Shown piece after piece: positions 51,965 to 60,514 of a stretch of 64,000 bases of DNA. The stretch is taken from positions 2,162,501 to 2,226,500 of the forward strand of contig NC_011898.1 in assembly GCF_000022065.1 (NCBI RefSeq). Reading direction: 5' to 3'. The notes under the pieces were generated by a model, which was not told the origin of the DNA, searched no databases, and saw nothing but the letters and a program-made list of their open reading frames with translations. Numbering within the stretch: the stretch's first letter is position 1; each line of letters begins with the position of its first letter. This stretch comes from Ruminiclostridium cellulolyticum H10 (GTDB lineage Bacteria > Bacillota > Clostridia > Acetivibrionales > DSM-1351). The position numbers and the translations under genes are program-made.

Positions 51965-53258
51965 TTGAAATAAATCCTCCAACATTCACAGCTCCATATT
52001 TATTCATAATTCCAGCTACATCTGATGAGTTATTAGTAAGAACTCCAGCTTTTCCTTTATAAATTCGAAGGGCTGCCTCTAAAGCACTGGGATTATTAGA
52101 TTTTAAAATAAACGGCTGTTTCAGATAAGTCTGGGCTTCCTTCACTACATAGGATAGAAGCAATTCATTTTCCCCGGGTACATCAACATCAATAGCTATC
52201 AATTCGCAGTCCTCTTCCATCAAGTCCATTGCAGCATCCGTAATTGTAGATATGCTCCCTGCCAAAAGTTCCTTTTTTAGAGTTTCCTCCTTATTAATAT
52301 CTATCCATCCAATGCCAGCTCCCATTATGTCAGAAAAAGCAACAGCTTTAGAAGATGATGTAATAAAATCAACATTCAAAGGAAAACTTACCGCATCACA
52401 TCCACTAACCGCCTTTGAAATTTCTGCAATAAACTCGGGCCTTGTTCCGCAGCACCCTCCAACAAGTCTCGCTCCGTATTTTATAAATTCCTGTGCATAT
52501 TCAGCAAATTTTTCAGGAGTTTCATCGTACACCAAATTTCCGTCCACTGTTTTAGGAATCCCGGCATTAGGCTTTATACTAAATTTTAATCCGGTTTTTC
52601 CGTAGCTTTCAGCAACCTTTATCATGTATTCCGGTCCAAAAGAACAATTTGTACCAATCATGTCAGCTCCCAGAGAGTGCAGAATGCAAGCACAAACAGC
52701 AGGGTCTGAGCCCATAAGCGTTCTTCCGTTCTGCTCGTAGGAGATTGAACAAATAACAGGCAAGTTACAATTTTCTTTAGAAGCCAAAAGGGCAATTCTC
52801 ATTTCACTTACATCTGTAAATGTTTCGAAGCTAATAATATCAGCACCTCCGGCAGTTACAGCAACAACCTGTTCCTTAAATGTATTGTAGGCCTGCTCAA
52901 AAGTCAATTCTCCGAATGGTTCCAAGAGTTTCCCTAAAGGTCCTATGGAAGCAGCTACATAGCCCTTATCCCCCATTACTTCCTTTGCAAGACTAACACC
53001 TGCAAAATTAATATCGTAATGCTTGTCCTGCAATCCATATTCAGAGAGTTTCATAAGATTGGACTGAAAGGTATTTGACTGAATTACGTTTGCTCCTGCA
53101 TCACGGTATGCAGTATATATTTCCTTTACCATTTCAGGATGAGTAATATTCCACTCCTCAGGACAAGTTCCCACTTCAAGTCCCTTGCTTTGAAGCATAA
53201 TACCCATAGACCCGTCAAACACCAGAACTTTTTTTTCTATATCATTTAAGAAAGACAT
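51954..53258 (-). CDS. homocysteine S-methyltransferase-domain protein (MetH N-terminal-like)
   Basis: The protein has about 434 residues. The first 290 form the Hcy-binding barrel: FDGSMGIMLQSKGLEVGTCP, ANVIQSNTFQSNLMKLSEYG, and the zinc ligands Cys in DMIGTNCSFGPE and Cys-Cys in LVGGCCGTRPEFI. It would methylate homocysteine. The remaining 145 residues (from about 295, SSSKAVAFSDIMGAGIGWID) look like an added regulatory or activation segment and lack B12-binding DxHxxG. MetH-type systems with split modules are common in Clostridia. ATG 53258 has GGAGGTTTAT. A terminator hairpin lies only 22 bp upstream, and no S-box was found. Confidence 0.83.
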   Translation of the reverse strand: MSFLNDIEKKVLVFDGSMGIMLQSKGLEVGTCPEEWNITHPEMVKEIYTAYRDAGANVIQSNTFQSNLMKLSEYGLQDKHYDINFAGVSLAKEVMGDKGYVAASIGPLGKLLEPFGELTFEQAYNTFKEQVVAVTAGGADIISFETFTDVSEMRIALLASKENCNLPVICSISYEQNGRTLMGSDPAVCACILHSLGADMIGTNCSFGPEYMIKVAESYGKTGLKFSIKPNAGIPKTVDGNLVYDETPEKFAEYAQEFIKYGARLVGGCCGTRPEFIAEISKAVSGCDAVSFPLNVDFITSSSKAVAFSDIMGAGIGWIDINKEETLKKELLAGSISTITDAAMDLMEEDCELIAIDVDVPGENELLLSYVVKEAQTYLKQPFILKSNNPSALEAALRIYKGKAGVLTNNSSDVAGIMNKYGAVNVGGFISNEK

Positions 53259-53279
53259 ATAAACCTCCATATACAAAAA

Positions 53280-53301
53280 TTGCCAGTATTTATACTGGCA
53301 A
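53280..53301 (-). terminator. terminator after the acyl-CoA ligase gene
   Basis: TTGCCAGTA-TTTA-TACTGGCAA is perfectly paired and followed by TTTTTG on the minus strand. It is placed between the ligase stop (53355) and the methyltransferase start, so it probably limits T-box-driven transcription of the latter. Confidence 0.75.
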
Positions 53302-53354
53302 TTAATTACTTCTATATTATTATAATATTCATTAAGTCAATTGACAACACCCTA

Positions 53355-55019
53355 TTATGCAGTCTCTATTGCAGCATCATCCTGAAGTCCCAGATCGGCT
53401 ATGGCTTTTTCACGCATTTTGTACTTTTGAATTTTACCGCTTGCAGTCATTGGGAAACTATCCATAAAGCCAACATATTTAGGAGTTTTATGTCTTGCCA
53501 TATTGGCTTTTACTGCTTCTTTAACCTGTTCTTCCGTCAAGCTACAACCCTCTTTAAGTATGATGCAGGCCATTATTTCCTCTCCATATACTTTTGACGG
53601 AACACCGATTACCTGTACATCCTTAATTTCCGGCAAGGTATATAAAAATTCTTCTATTTCCTTTGGATATATATTTTCTCCGCCTCTGATAATCATATCC
53701 TTTATTCTGCCGGTAATCTTGTAATATCCGTTTTCATCCCTTGTTGCCAAATCACCTGTATGAAGCCATCCATCAGCATCTATAGCCTGTGCAGTAGCCT
53801 CAGGCATCTTGTAATATCCCTTCATAATGTTGTACCCTCTGGCAACAAACTCTCCGGGAACACCGTCAGGAAGGTCCTGATTTGTTTCAGGATCAACTAT
53901 CTTACACTCAATGAATGGAAGTGCACGGCCCACAGATGAAACCCTAAGTTCAAGACTGTCACCTATTCTGGTTTGTGTACACACAGGAGAAGACTCTGTC
54001 TGACCATAAGGAATGGTTATATCCTTCATGTTCATTTTTTCTATAACAGCTTCCATAACCTTGACAGGACATGGTGAGCCGGACATGATTCCCGTTCTTA
54101 ATGAAGAAAAATCAAACTTATCAAAATCAGGATGTTCCAGCATTGCTATGTACATTGTAGGAACCCCGTGCACTGCTGTACAGCGTTCTGTTTGAATGGC
54201 ATTCATTACCTTCAATGGTGAATAATAATCAACTGGAACCATAGATGTTCCATGAGTTACGCAGGCCATTATTGCCAGAACCAATCCAAAGCAATGGAAA
54301 AATGGAACAGGAATACACAGTTTATCTTCGTGGGTAAGATGCATACAGTCACCAATGCACCTACCATTATTTACGATATTATAATGTGTAAGCATTACAC
54401 CCTTTGGAAAACCTGTAGTTCCTGAAGTATACTGCATATTTATTACATCGTGGCAGTCAAGACTATTACTGATGGCATAAAGTTCTTCATCAGAAATATC
54501 ATTACCAAGATCAACGATATCCTCCCAACTAAACATACCCGAATGCTTCTCGCTACTGACACTTATAATGTTTTTCAGAAACGGCAGTTTTTCATTATGT
54601 AAATTCCCAGGTTCGGAGTTCTTTAAGTCAGGACACAGCTCGTTTATGATCTGTATGTAATTAGAATCCTTGAAACCATCCATCAAAATCAAAGTATGTG
54701 TATCGGACTGTTTTAACAAATACTCAACCTCAAACACTTTGTAATTGGTGTTTACAGTAACAAGAATTGCTCCTATTTTTGCTGAGGCAAAAAGTGTAAT
54801 AAGCCATTCCGGTATATTTGTTGCCCAAATTGCAATATGATCGCCCTTCTTAATCCCCAACTTGAGAAAACTCTTTGCAACCTTATTGCAAAGCTCATTA
54901 AATTCAGAATAAGTTTTTCTGAATGGGCGATCTGTATACAATACACAGTCATGATCGGGATATCTCTTTGCCATTTCATCAAGTAAACTACCAACAGTAA
55001 TTTCTATAAGTTTTTCCAC
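53355..55019 (-). CDS. AMP-forming acyl-CoA synthetase (carboxylate-CoA ligase)
   Basis: The 554-residue ANL-superfamily enzyme has the P-loop MQYTSGTTGFPKGVMLTHYN, the adenine-binding IPYGQTESSPVCTQT, the A8 hinge in GWLHTGDLATRDENGYYKIT and GRIKDMIIRGGENIYPKEIE, and the catalytic Lys in PMTASGKIQKYKMRE. It activates a carboxylic acid to its CoA thioester. The family includes FadD13/AcsF2-like medium and branched-chain ligases, and the substrate is not evident. The start is GTG at 55019 behind TTGGAGG. The leader is a T-box with a CTC specifier, so expression should rise when leucine is short. That suggests a link to isovalerate or leucine metabolism. Confidence 0.9.
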   Translation of the reverse strand: MEKLIEITVGSLLDEMAKRYPDHDCVLYTDRPFRKTYSEFNELCNKVAKSFLKLGIKKGDHIAIWATNIPEWLITLFASAKIGAILVTVNTNYKVFEVEYLLKQSDTHTLILMDGFKDSNYIQIINELCPDLKNSEPGNLHNEKLPFLKNIISVSSEKHSGMFSWEDIVDLGNDISDEELYAISNSLDCHDVINMQYTSGTTGFPKGVMLTHYNIVNNGRCIGDCMHLTHEDKLCIPVPFFHCFGLVLAIMACVTHGTSMVPVDYYSPLKVMNAIQTERCTAVHGVPTMYIAMLEHPDFDKFDFSSLRTGIMSGSPCPVKVMEAVIEKMNMKDITIPYGQTESSPVCTQTRIGDSLELRVSSVGRALPFIECKIVDPETNQDLPDGVPGEFVARGYNIMKGYYKMPEATAQAIDADGWLHTGDLATRDENGYYKITGRIKDMIIRGGENIYPKEIEEFLYTLPEIKDVQVIGVPSKVYGEEIMACIILKEGCSLTEEQVKEAVKANMARHKTPKYVGFMDSFPMTASGKIQKYKMREKAIADLGLQDDAAIETA

Positions 55020-55083
55020 AACCCAACACCTCCAAGTTAAATTGTAATCATATTCATAAAATGTTTATAAAAAAAATAAAAAC

Positions 55084-55335
55084 CTTTCGTCTCATATTCA
55101 TGTTCATGAGACGAAAAGTTATCTTTCCGCGGTACCACTCAATTTAATTCCTTTATAAGAAATTCTCTTTATATCATATAACGGTGATAGCCGTTTCAGC
55201 CTACTTCTTTCAGCTAAAAATGCTCCAGGGCGAGCTTCAACCTTCAAAGACGCTGTCTTTCACCAACTGACAGCTCTCTATGGACTTATGTACGGTTTAC
55301 TATTCCCATTCATTGCAATCTTTTTATTATAAATT
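55084..55335 (-). promoter_or_regulatory. T-box riboswitch with predicted leucine (CUC) specifier
   Basis: The T-box GAGTGGTACCGCGG (55127-55140) and a terminator TTTCGTCTCAT...ATGAGACGAAA (55085-55116) are unmistakable. AGAGAG, GGTTGAAG and GAAGTAGGC mark stems I to III. Counting six bases back from the conserved GAG, as in the ileS leader of this window, gives CTC at 55232-55234 (Leu). The specifier call is by analogy. Confidence 0.88.
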
Positions 55336-55341
55336 ATTAAT

Positions 55342-55371
55342 ATAATACTATGTCGGCAAACTAAGTGTCAA
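55342..55371 (-). promoter_or_regulatory. promoter of the leucine T-box transcript
   Basis: TTGACA (55366-55371) and TATTAT (55342-55347) are 18 bp apart on the minus strand, the same architecture as the ileS T-box promoter. Confidence 0.72.
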
Positions 55372-55376
55372 TACTT

Positions 55377-56027
55377 TTATACTTTTATGTTATGTTTAAA
55401 TGCGTATATAGCTGCCTGAGTTCTATCATTTACATCCAGTTTTTTGAATATGTTGGATATATGATTTTTAACTGTCTTTTCGCTTATATAAAGGGCCTTG
55501 GCAATTTCCTTGTTTATCATTCCTTCAGCTATAAGTTTTAAAACTTCAACCTCACGATTGGTTAGATTGTTAATAATGGATTTATCCTGTTCATACAATG
55601 TCACTCTATTAAATTCCTTAACAAGCTCGCCTGTCATATTAGGTTGTATGTATGTTTGGTCACGGTAAACATTTCTTATTGCCTCAATCAGAACCGATGA
55701 TTCTGCATCCTTTAAAACATAGCCTTCACAGCCAAGTTGCAATGTTTTGAACAGGTATTCCCTGTCCTGGTGCAGAGTTAATACTATAATTTTATAATTT
55801 ACAGTCTCCTCCTTCAACGTTTTAATAGCCTGAAGACCGTTAATAACAGGCATATTAATATCCATCAGGATAATATCAGGTCTTACCCTTCTGGCCAGGG
55901 CTACAGCCTCCTCACCATTTGATGCCTGCGAAACCACGCAAATATCTTCCTCCAGCTCAAGGATAGTTTTTAATCCTTGTCGTACCATAGCATGGTCGTC
56001 CGCAATCATTATCCTAATTTTACTCAT
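55377..56027 (-). CDS. degU: NarL/DegU-type response regulator
   Basis: The 216-residue protein has a receiver domain (MIADDHAMVRQGL acidic pair, phospho-acceptor Asp in DIILMDINMPVINGLQ, Lys in GYVLKDAESS) and a LuxR-type helix-turn-helix (LTNREVEVLKLIAEGMINKE, YISEKTVKNHISNIFKKLDV). It overlaps the kinase gene stop by four bases, so the pair is cotranscribed and translationally coupled. DegU homologues control secreted enzymes and competence or motility in Bacillus. Here secreted plant-wall enzymes would be natural targets, but no site was identified. The gene symbol is by similarity. Confidence 0.85.
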   Translation of the reverse strand: MSKIRIMIADDHAMVRQGLKTILELEEDICVVSQASNGEEAVALARRVRPDIILMDINMPVINGLQAIKTLKEETVNYKIIVLTLHQDREYLFKTLQLGCEGYVLKDAESSVLIEAIRNVYRDQTYIQPNMTGELVKEFNRVTLYEQDKSIINNLTNREVEVLKLIAEGMINKEIAKALYISEKTVKNHISNIFKKLDVNDRTQAAIYAFKHNIKV

Positions 56028-57199
56028 TTTTGAGTGTCCTCCCCTTCATCCATTAATGGTATATGAATTTTTATCTTTGTTCCTATTCCTACCTGTGATA
56101 CTATATTCACCTCTCCTTCAAGCAGGGCCACCCTCTCTTTCATGCTAAAAAGACCAAACCCACCAGTACTTTCAGGTTCTATTACCTTAACATCGTCAGT
56201 GTTAAATCCAACACCATTATCTACAATAATTATATTTAATTTCTTATTGACATGCTCTAAAAGAATTGAAACTCTTTTAGCCTGTGCGTGTTTTAGTACA
56301 TTATTCAAGGCTTCCTGAACAATTCTGAACACAGCAAGAGATATAACGGATTTAATCTCTTCATTTATTGCTCTGGATCTCAGCTGAACATCTATTCCGG
56401 TTTCTTCTCTGAAAGAAATTACATAACGCTCCAAAGTGGGCAGTAAGCCTAAATCGTCAAGGGCCATTGGTCTCAGGTTGTATATTATCTTTCTGACCTC
56501 CTGAAGACTATCTCTCATAACCTTTTTTAGATTCTGCAATTCTTTCCTTGCTTCGTCAATATCTTTATCTAATAGCCTTTCACAAATTTCGGCTTTTATT
56601 ACAATATTTGACATAGATTGTGCAGGACCATCGTGTATTTCTCTGGCTACCCTTTTGCGTTCTTCCTCCTGAGCCTCTATAATCTTGATGCCCAAGAATT
56701 GTCTCTGCTGCAAATTGTCCAACTGCTCTCCTACGTTTTGAAGATCACCGCTTAAGTAGTCCAGTGCAATCCCCACATGTCCTATAAGACTATCTGCCCT
56801 TTCAAGTGTTTTTAAACAATCCCGAATTCTTATTTCAAGGTCGTTTCTTCTTCTTATAAGAAAAGTCTCCTGTTCACGCCTTACAGCAAGTTCAACCCTT
56901 ATATTGTCAGCTGACTGATACGCCTGAGCAAGCTCATTCTGGCTATGACTGTTGAAATCCTTATTAACGTCATACAGTTTCTTTTTGCTCTGTTTAAGAT
57001 CATGTTCCAAATTTTCAATTACACTGACAATTTCAAATACCTGACTTTTTAATGTTACCAGTTCATCTTCAAGTCTCTTGCATTCTTTTCTGGAATTCTC
57101 AGCAATTTCAATAATCTCATTTTTACCGGATTTAAGAGATTTTATTGTCTTTGAAATTATTTCATTCATCTGTACAGAATTGTGTTTATAGCTTCTCAT
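56024..57199 (-). CDS. degS: DegS-like sensor histidine kinase
   Basis: The cytoplasmic kinase has about 391 residues. A long coiled coil of DegS type (about residues 10-170, for example CKRLEDELVTLKSQVFEIVS) precedes a HisKA_3 domain with phospho-acceptor His in RKRVAREIHDGPAQSMSNIV. The HATPase domain has FRIVQEALNNVLKHAQAKRV (N box), VDNGVGFNTDDV and GGFGLFSMKERV. No transmembrane segment is present. It phosphorylates the adjacent response regulator. Two starts are possible, TTG at 57211 or ATG at 57199; neither has a perfect ribosome site, and ATG is preferred. Confidence 0.87.
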   Translation of the reverse strand: MRSYKHNSVQMNEIISKTIKSLKSGKNEIIEIAENSRKECKRLEDELVTLKSQVFEIVSVIENLEHDLKQSKKKLYDVNKDFNSHSQNELAQAYQSADNIRVELAVRREQETFLIRRRNDLEIRIRDCLKTLERADSLIGHVGIALDYLSGDLQNVGEQLDNLQQRQFLGIKIIEAQEEERKRVAREIHDGPAQSMSNIVIKAEICERLLDKDIDEARKELQNLKKVMRDSLQEVRKIIYNLRPMALDDLGLLPTLERYVISFREETGIDVQLRSRAINEEIKSVISLAVFRIVQEALNNVLKHAQAKRVSILLEHVNKKLNIIIVDNGVGFNTDDVKVIEPESTGGFGLFSMKERVALLEGEVNIVSQVGIGTKIKIHIPLMDEGEDTQK

Positions 57200-57382
57200 G
57201 TTTTTGTCCAATCCACATAAATAACCCTACAAATAGCAGGTGAATATTTTATACTATAGTATATTTTACCTAATAAATATTTTCTCTACAATATTAATAT
57301 AAAAATATATCAAAATATATAAATAATAGTAAAAATATTGTATATTTTATTGTAATTTTTATCATATTTCTGAAATTAAGTG

Positions 57383-57411
57383 TTGACAACAATAATAACA
57401 GCTCTTATAAT
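57383..57411 (+). promoter_or_regulatory. promoter of the first tRNA-Lys gene
   Basis: TTGACA (57383-57388), a 17-bp spacer and TATAAT (57406-57411) make a consensus promoter. The start of transcription is expected near 57418. Confidence 0.88.
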
Positions 57412-57450
57412 GTAAAAGTGTTCGGACGGCAAGTCCTTCAGTTTTAATAT

Positions 57451-57526
57451 GCGCCATTAGCTCAGTTGGTAGAGCACCTGACTCTTAATCAGGGTGTCCC
57501 GGGTTCGAATCCCTGATGGCGCACCA
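57451..57526 (+). tRNA. tRNA-Lys (anticodon CUU), first copy
   Basis: A 76-nt cloverleaf with acceptor GCGCCAT/ATGGCGC, D arm GCTC...GAGC, anticodon stem CCTGA/TCAGG with loop CTCTTAA, T arm CCGGG-TTCGAAT-CCCTG and encoded CCA. Anticodon CTT reads AAG. The sequence is identical to the copy at 60391. Confidence 0.97.
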
Positions 57527-57530
57527 TAAA

Positions 57531-57563
57531 AAACAGCTTACCAGTAAAGGTAAGCTGTTTTTT
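57531..57563 (+). terminator. terminator of the first tRNA-Lys gene
   Basis: AAACAGCTTACC (57531-57542) pairs with GGTAAGCTGTTT (57549-57560), then TTT. It also lies downstream of the convergent lipoprotein gene. Confidence 0.88.
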
Positions 57564-57609
57564 ATATACATAATTATATTTTATTAGGATGATAATATCG
57601 TTTTTATAA

Positions 57610-58479
57610 TTATTTGTTACGGCATAAACGAAAACCATGATCATAGCCCATACCATTTGCATCAAATTTACCTCTATATGAAGATTCGCAGGCATGGTCA
57701 TCACTGAGCCAGCAACCGCCTCTCCAAACCCTGGCAGCACCACTCTGACTGTTTAAAGCATCTCCGTACCAGTTCCAGCACCACTCCCTAACATTACCTG
57801 ACATATCATAAAGCCCTAACTCGTTTGGTTTTTTTGAACCAATTGGCTTTGTTTGATTTTTATTACTCTCTATCTTTGGCCAGTACCAATCTCCGTCCAA
57901 TTTTTTATCACCTGAGTTTACCCAGTACCACGCTACTTCGTCTACGTAGTTACTTCCGCTGTATGTATAATTTTTACTATCCTGACCTCCGCCTGCAGCA
58001 TATTCCCACTCTACCTCTGTGGGTAATCGGTAACCATTAGCTTCTGCATTTATTGTTACCGTCCATTTTATATCATCTATATCGCTTTTATTATTTGGAT
58101 CCTTTTTGTTTTTGTCTATATTGTAATACGGTTCCAACCCTTCTTTTATACTCCTTTTATTGCAGTATTCAATACATTCATACCAGTTTACCATTTCTAC
58201 CGGTAAACTATCACCTTTGTATTGGGATGGATTGCCTTCCATTATATCCTTCCATTCTTTCTGAGTTACTTCATATTTTCCAATATAAAAATCTGAAATT
58301 TTTACATTTTTACCATATAGTTGGGACTTCTTATTCTTAAAATTTCCCCCTTTGACTAATACAAAATTATCAGCAATTTCTTTTTTATCAACACCCTCTG
58401 CAGTACTAGTTTTTTCTTGCGAACAAGCACTAATAGAAATCATTGTTGTGATTAAAAGGAAAATTAGTAGTTTTTTCAT
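57610..58479 (-). CDS. lipoprotein with formylglycine-generating-enzyme (SUMF1) fold
   Basis: The 289-residue protein has a lipoprotein signal peptide (lipobox LITTMISISAC, lipidated Cys near 19). An FGE-sulfatase/SUMF1 domain follows, beginning at about residue 38: FVLVKGGNFKNKK, FYIGKYEVTQKEWKDIMEGN, PVEMVNWYECIEYCNKRS, YRLPTEVEWEYAAGGG, LGLYDMSGNVREWCWNWYGD and the final GFRLCRNK. Most bacterial SUMF1-fold proteins are not true formylglycine enzymes. The C-terminal CWLSDDHAC arrangement does not clearly match the catalytic cysteine pair, so activity is uncertain. It is probably anchored on the outer face of the membrane. Confidence 0.85.
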   Translation of the reverse strand: MKKLLIFLLITTMISISACSQEKTSTAEGVDKKEIADNFVLVKGGNFKNKKSQLYGKNVKISDFYIGKYEVTQKEWKDIMEGNPSQYKGDSLPVEMVNWYECIEYCNKRSIKEGLEPYYNIDKNKKDPNNKSDIDDIKWTVTINAEANGYRLPTEVEWEYAAGGGQDSKNYTYSGSNYVDEVAWYWVNSGDKKLDGDWYWPKIESNKNQTKPIGSKKPNELGLYDMSGNVREWCWNWYGDALNSQSGAARVWRGGCWLSDDHACESSYRGKFDANGMGYDHGFRLCRNK

Positions 58480-58789
58480 TGATTCTCTCCTTTAACTGAT
58501 AAAAATTATAACCCTAAAATCCTATAAATTCAGCCCCTGTAAAATTGAAGGCCGTTATTCTAATAAACGGCCCTAACGCTTTCGAACTACTCTAAACCGG
58601 AGCAGAATACTTGTCTCTTGTCTCCATTTTTTGGGAACCGTATATCCCATTCCATTTTACTCCACTCAAAGATAATATTCAATTAGTATGTAGGTAAGTA
58701 TGTTTTTTTGATACATAAGGCAGCAGGTCGTATAAACGGCCGCCCCTATTTACCAAAAGGTAAAATTTCTTTATTGGCCAATGACCTTT
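58480..58789. other. non-coding region between the SUMF1-type gene and xylanase
   Basis: This region holds a GGCCGTT...AACGGCC hairpin (58545-58567), the left arm of the inverted repeat around the xylanase gene, and a stem GGTAAAA...TTTTACC with inner TTGGCCAA (58759-58795) that may end xylanase transcription. No coding frame is supported. Confidence 0.5.
58676..58700. repeat. left arm of a 25-bp inverted repeat around the GH11 gene
   Basis: The 25 bases, starting TATTCAATTAGTATG, are the reverse complement of 59462-59486 with one mismatch. The two arms bracket the xylanase gene. Pairing stops abruptly on the inner side. Confidence 0.8.
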
Positions 58790-59428
58790 TTACCAAACTG
58801 TTACGTTAGCACTTCCGCTACTTTGATATCCTTCTACGCATAATGCCTGATACGACCAGTTGTATCCAAGGTTCATTCCTTTACTTCTCCATGCATTTAC
58901 ATGGTTACCGAAGTTAATCTGAACGTTTTGTCCAGTTGGTCTTTTTGACTGTCTAACGCTCCAATATTGGGTAAAATTCTGAGTACCGTCAATGGAAGGT
59001 GCATTCCATCTCTGAGTTGTATATATATCATAAGTACCGCCATCGCTTGAAACACTACCCTTGTATGTACCAGTAGGTCTATAACTACCCCATGAATCAA
59101 CTATATAGTACTCAATAAGTGAGTTTCTAGTCCATCCATAGAAACATAAATAACCATTACCAGAAGGTGAGAATACACCTGCATTGTAGTTACATACTCT
59201 ATTTGCAGTTCCGTAGTTCCATCCTTTACCAACAACGAAGTTTCCACAATTATACCAATTTACGCTGTAATTTCCGCCAGATCCATTAGTAACATTTACT
59301 GTTCCGCCACCATCGGTCCAGTTCTGCCAGTAATCAGTTGCTGCATATGTTGTCCCTGCAAACAAGCTTGTAACACTCATTGAAACTGCAAAGATTAATG
59401 CTAAAACTTTCTTATTAAACTTACCCAT
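58790..59428 (-). CDS. secreted endo-1,4-beta-xylanase, glycoside hydrolase family 11
   Basis: The 212-residue protein has a signal peptide ([18 protein letters not shown], cleavage near TYAA at 30) followed directly by a single GH11 beta-jelly-roll. The nucleophile is Glu106 in [17 protein letters not shown] and the acid/base Glu199 in [15 protein letters not shown]. The thumb loop [12 protein letters not shown] varies from the usual RxNxPSIxGTxTF pattern only slightly. There is no dockerin or carbohydrate-binding module, so this enzyme is probably free and not cellulosomal. AGGAGGATT precedes the ATG. The gene is bracketed by a 25-bp inverted repeat and sits between two tRNA-Lys genes. Confidence 0.95.
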   Translation of the reverse strand: MGKFNKKVLALIFAVSMSVTSLFAGTTYAATDYWQNWTDGGGTVNVTNGSGGNYSVNWYNCGNFVVGKGWNYGTANRVCNYNAGVFSPSGNGYLCFYGWTRNSLIEYYIVDSWGSYRPTGTYKGSVSSDGGTYDIYTTQRWNAPSIDGTQNFTQYWSVRQSKRPTGQNVQINFGNHVNAWRSKGMNLGYNWSYQALCVEGYQSSGSANVTVW

Positions 59429-59461
59429 ACTATAATCCTCCTAAAAATATAGTTAATTTAC

Positions 59462-59486
59462 TACTTACCTACATACTAGTTGAATA
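59462..59486. repeat. right arm of the 25-bp inverted repeat around the GH11 gene
   Basis: It begins TACTTACCTACATAC, 33 bp before the xylanase start codon, so it may overlap the promoter or leader. It pairs with 58676-58700 at 24 of 25 positions. Confidence 0.8.
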
Positions 59487-60317
59487 CCATCTTTCAGATT
59501 TTTTCGTACAAAAATTAAGCCATTGTAAAGTTTCCAAAAGAAAGTTATTAAAACCCAAGATTGGTAAGAATACAATAGGACCTAAATATGCTGATGTATT
59601 TTTGTATTTTTTTGTAACCGGGAGTTAGTAAAAATGATTAAAAGAATAATGTAATGATATATGCTAAAGAAATAGATAATTACTTAAATGACGATGTAAT
59701 AAATTCTAGTACAATAACCTGTAGAGTATACAAAACATGTGTTTTATCACAAACTAAAAAATCTAACTCACCTCCAATATAATGAATTTACGTAATGACT
59801 CTACTAAATCATGTTATCATATTTATACAATTTTGTAAATAATTTTGTTGTATTTTTTTGCTATTTAGTGGAATATATTGTTATATAGCTTGAAACTACA
59901 GAAAATACATTTTGAGTGAAATTATCCGCTCCAACTCTTAATATAAGTCAACGAGATTATTTTACCCTTAATAAGAATACCACTTATATACATTTTTGTA
60001 AATACGTTTATGGTAAAAATTTGTTATTTTGTTGAATATATTGTGCATGATGGATTAATGTCATTTAGAAAGTGAAAATGTTGAGGAAAGAAAATAGCAA
60101 ATAAGTTGTTAAAAAAATTTCTCAAATATAGGACTAACTTAGCTGATATGAGACATATTCCCTTTTCGACCTCCTAAATGGTAAATTGACGTAATCATTC
60201 GACTAAATCATATTATCATTTTTATACACTTTTGTAAATATCTATTGTAAAATATTGTGGTTTATGTGGAAAATATTGTTTCTGGCATTTTTATTTTAAA
60301 TAAAAATTATTTTGTTA
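59487..60317. repeat. gene-free AT-rich region with three degenerate repeats
   Basis: Three related units of about 57 bp start TATACAATTTTGTAAATA (59825), TATACATTTTTGTAAATA (59984) and TATACACTTTTGTAAATA (60223), and each ends near AATATATTG or AAATATTG. In the first and third units the preceding 35-40 bp also match (ACGTAAT...CTAAATCAT...). No coding frame is seen. Function is unknown. Confidence 0.65.
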
Positions 60318-60346
60318 TTGACAACACTAATTATTGCTCTTATAAT
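60318..60346 (+). promoter_or_regulatory. promoter of the second tRNA-Lys gene
   Basis: TTGACA (60318-60323) and TATAAT (60341-60346) have a 17-bp spacer. Surrounding bases (TTGACAACA...GCTCTTATAAT) match the first tRNA-Lys promoter, so promoter and gene were duplicated together. Confidence 0.88.
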
Positions 60347-60390
60347 ATAAAAGGTGTTCGGAGAGACATGTTCATTGGACATTGAGATAT

Positions 60391-60466
60391 GCGCCATTAG
60401 CTCAGTTGGTAGAGCACCTGACTCTTAATCAGGGTGTCCCGGGTTCGAATCCCTGATGGCGCACCA
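60391..60466 (+). tRNA. tRNA-Lys (anticodon CUU), second copy
   Basis: It is identical over 76 nt to the gene at 57451-57526, including the CCA end. Anticodon CTT reads AAG. Confidence 0.97.
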
Positions 60467-60470
60467 AAAA

Positions 60471-60500
60471 AAACCGTTTGAAGTTATCAAACGGTTTTTT
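60471..60500 (+). terminator. terminator of the second tRNA-Lys gene
   Basis: AAACCGTTTGA pairs with TCAAACGGTTT and a T-run follows. It differs in sequence from the first tRNA-Lys terminator. Confidence 0.85.
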
Positions 60501-60514
60501 TAATTAAGCTATGG

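Noticed and set aside
53277-53354. S-box (SAM) riboswitch before the homocysteine methyltransferase gene
   Set aside because: The spacer is only about 100 bp and is filled by a simple terminator hairpin. No SAM-riboswitch core was seen.
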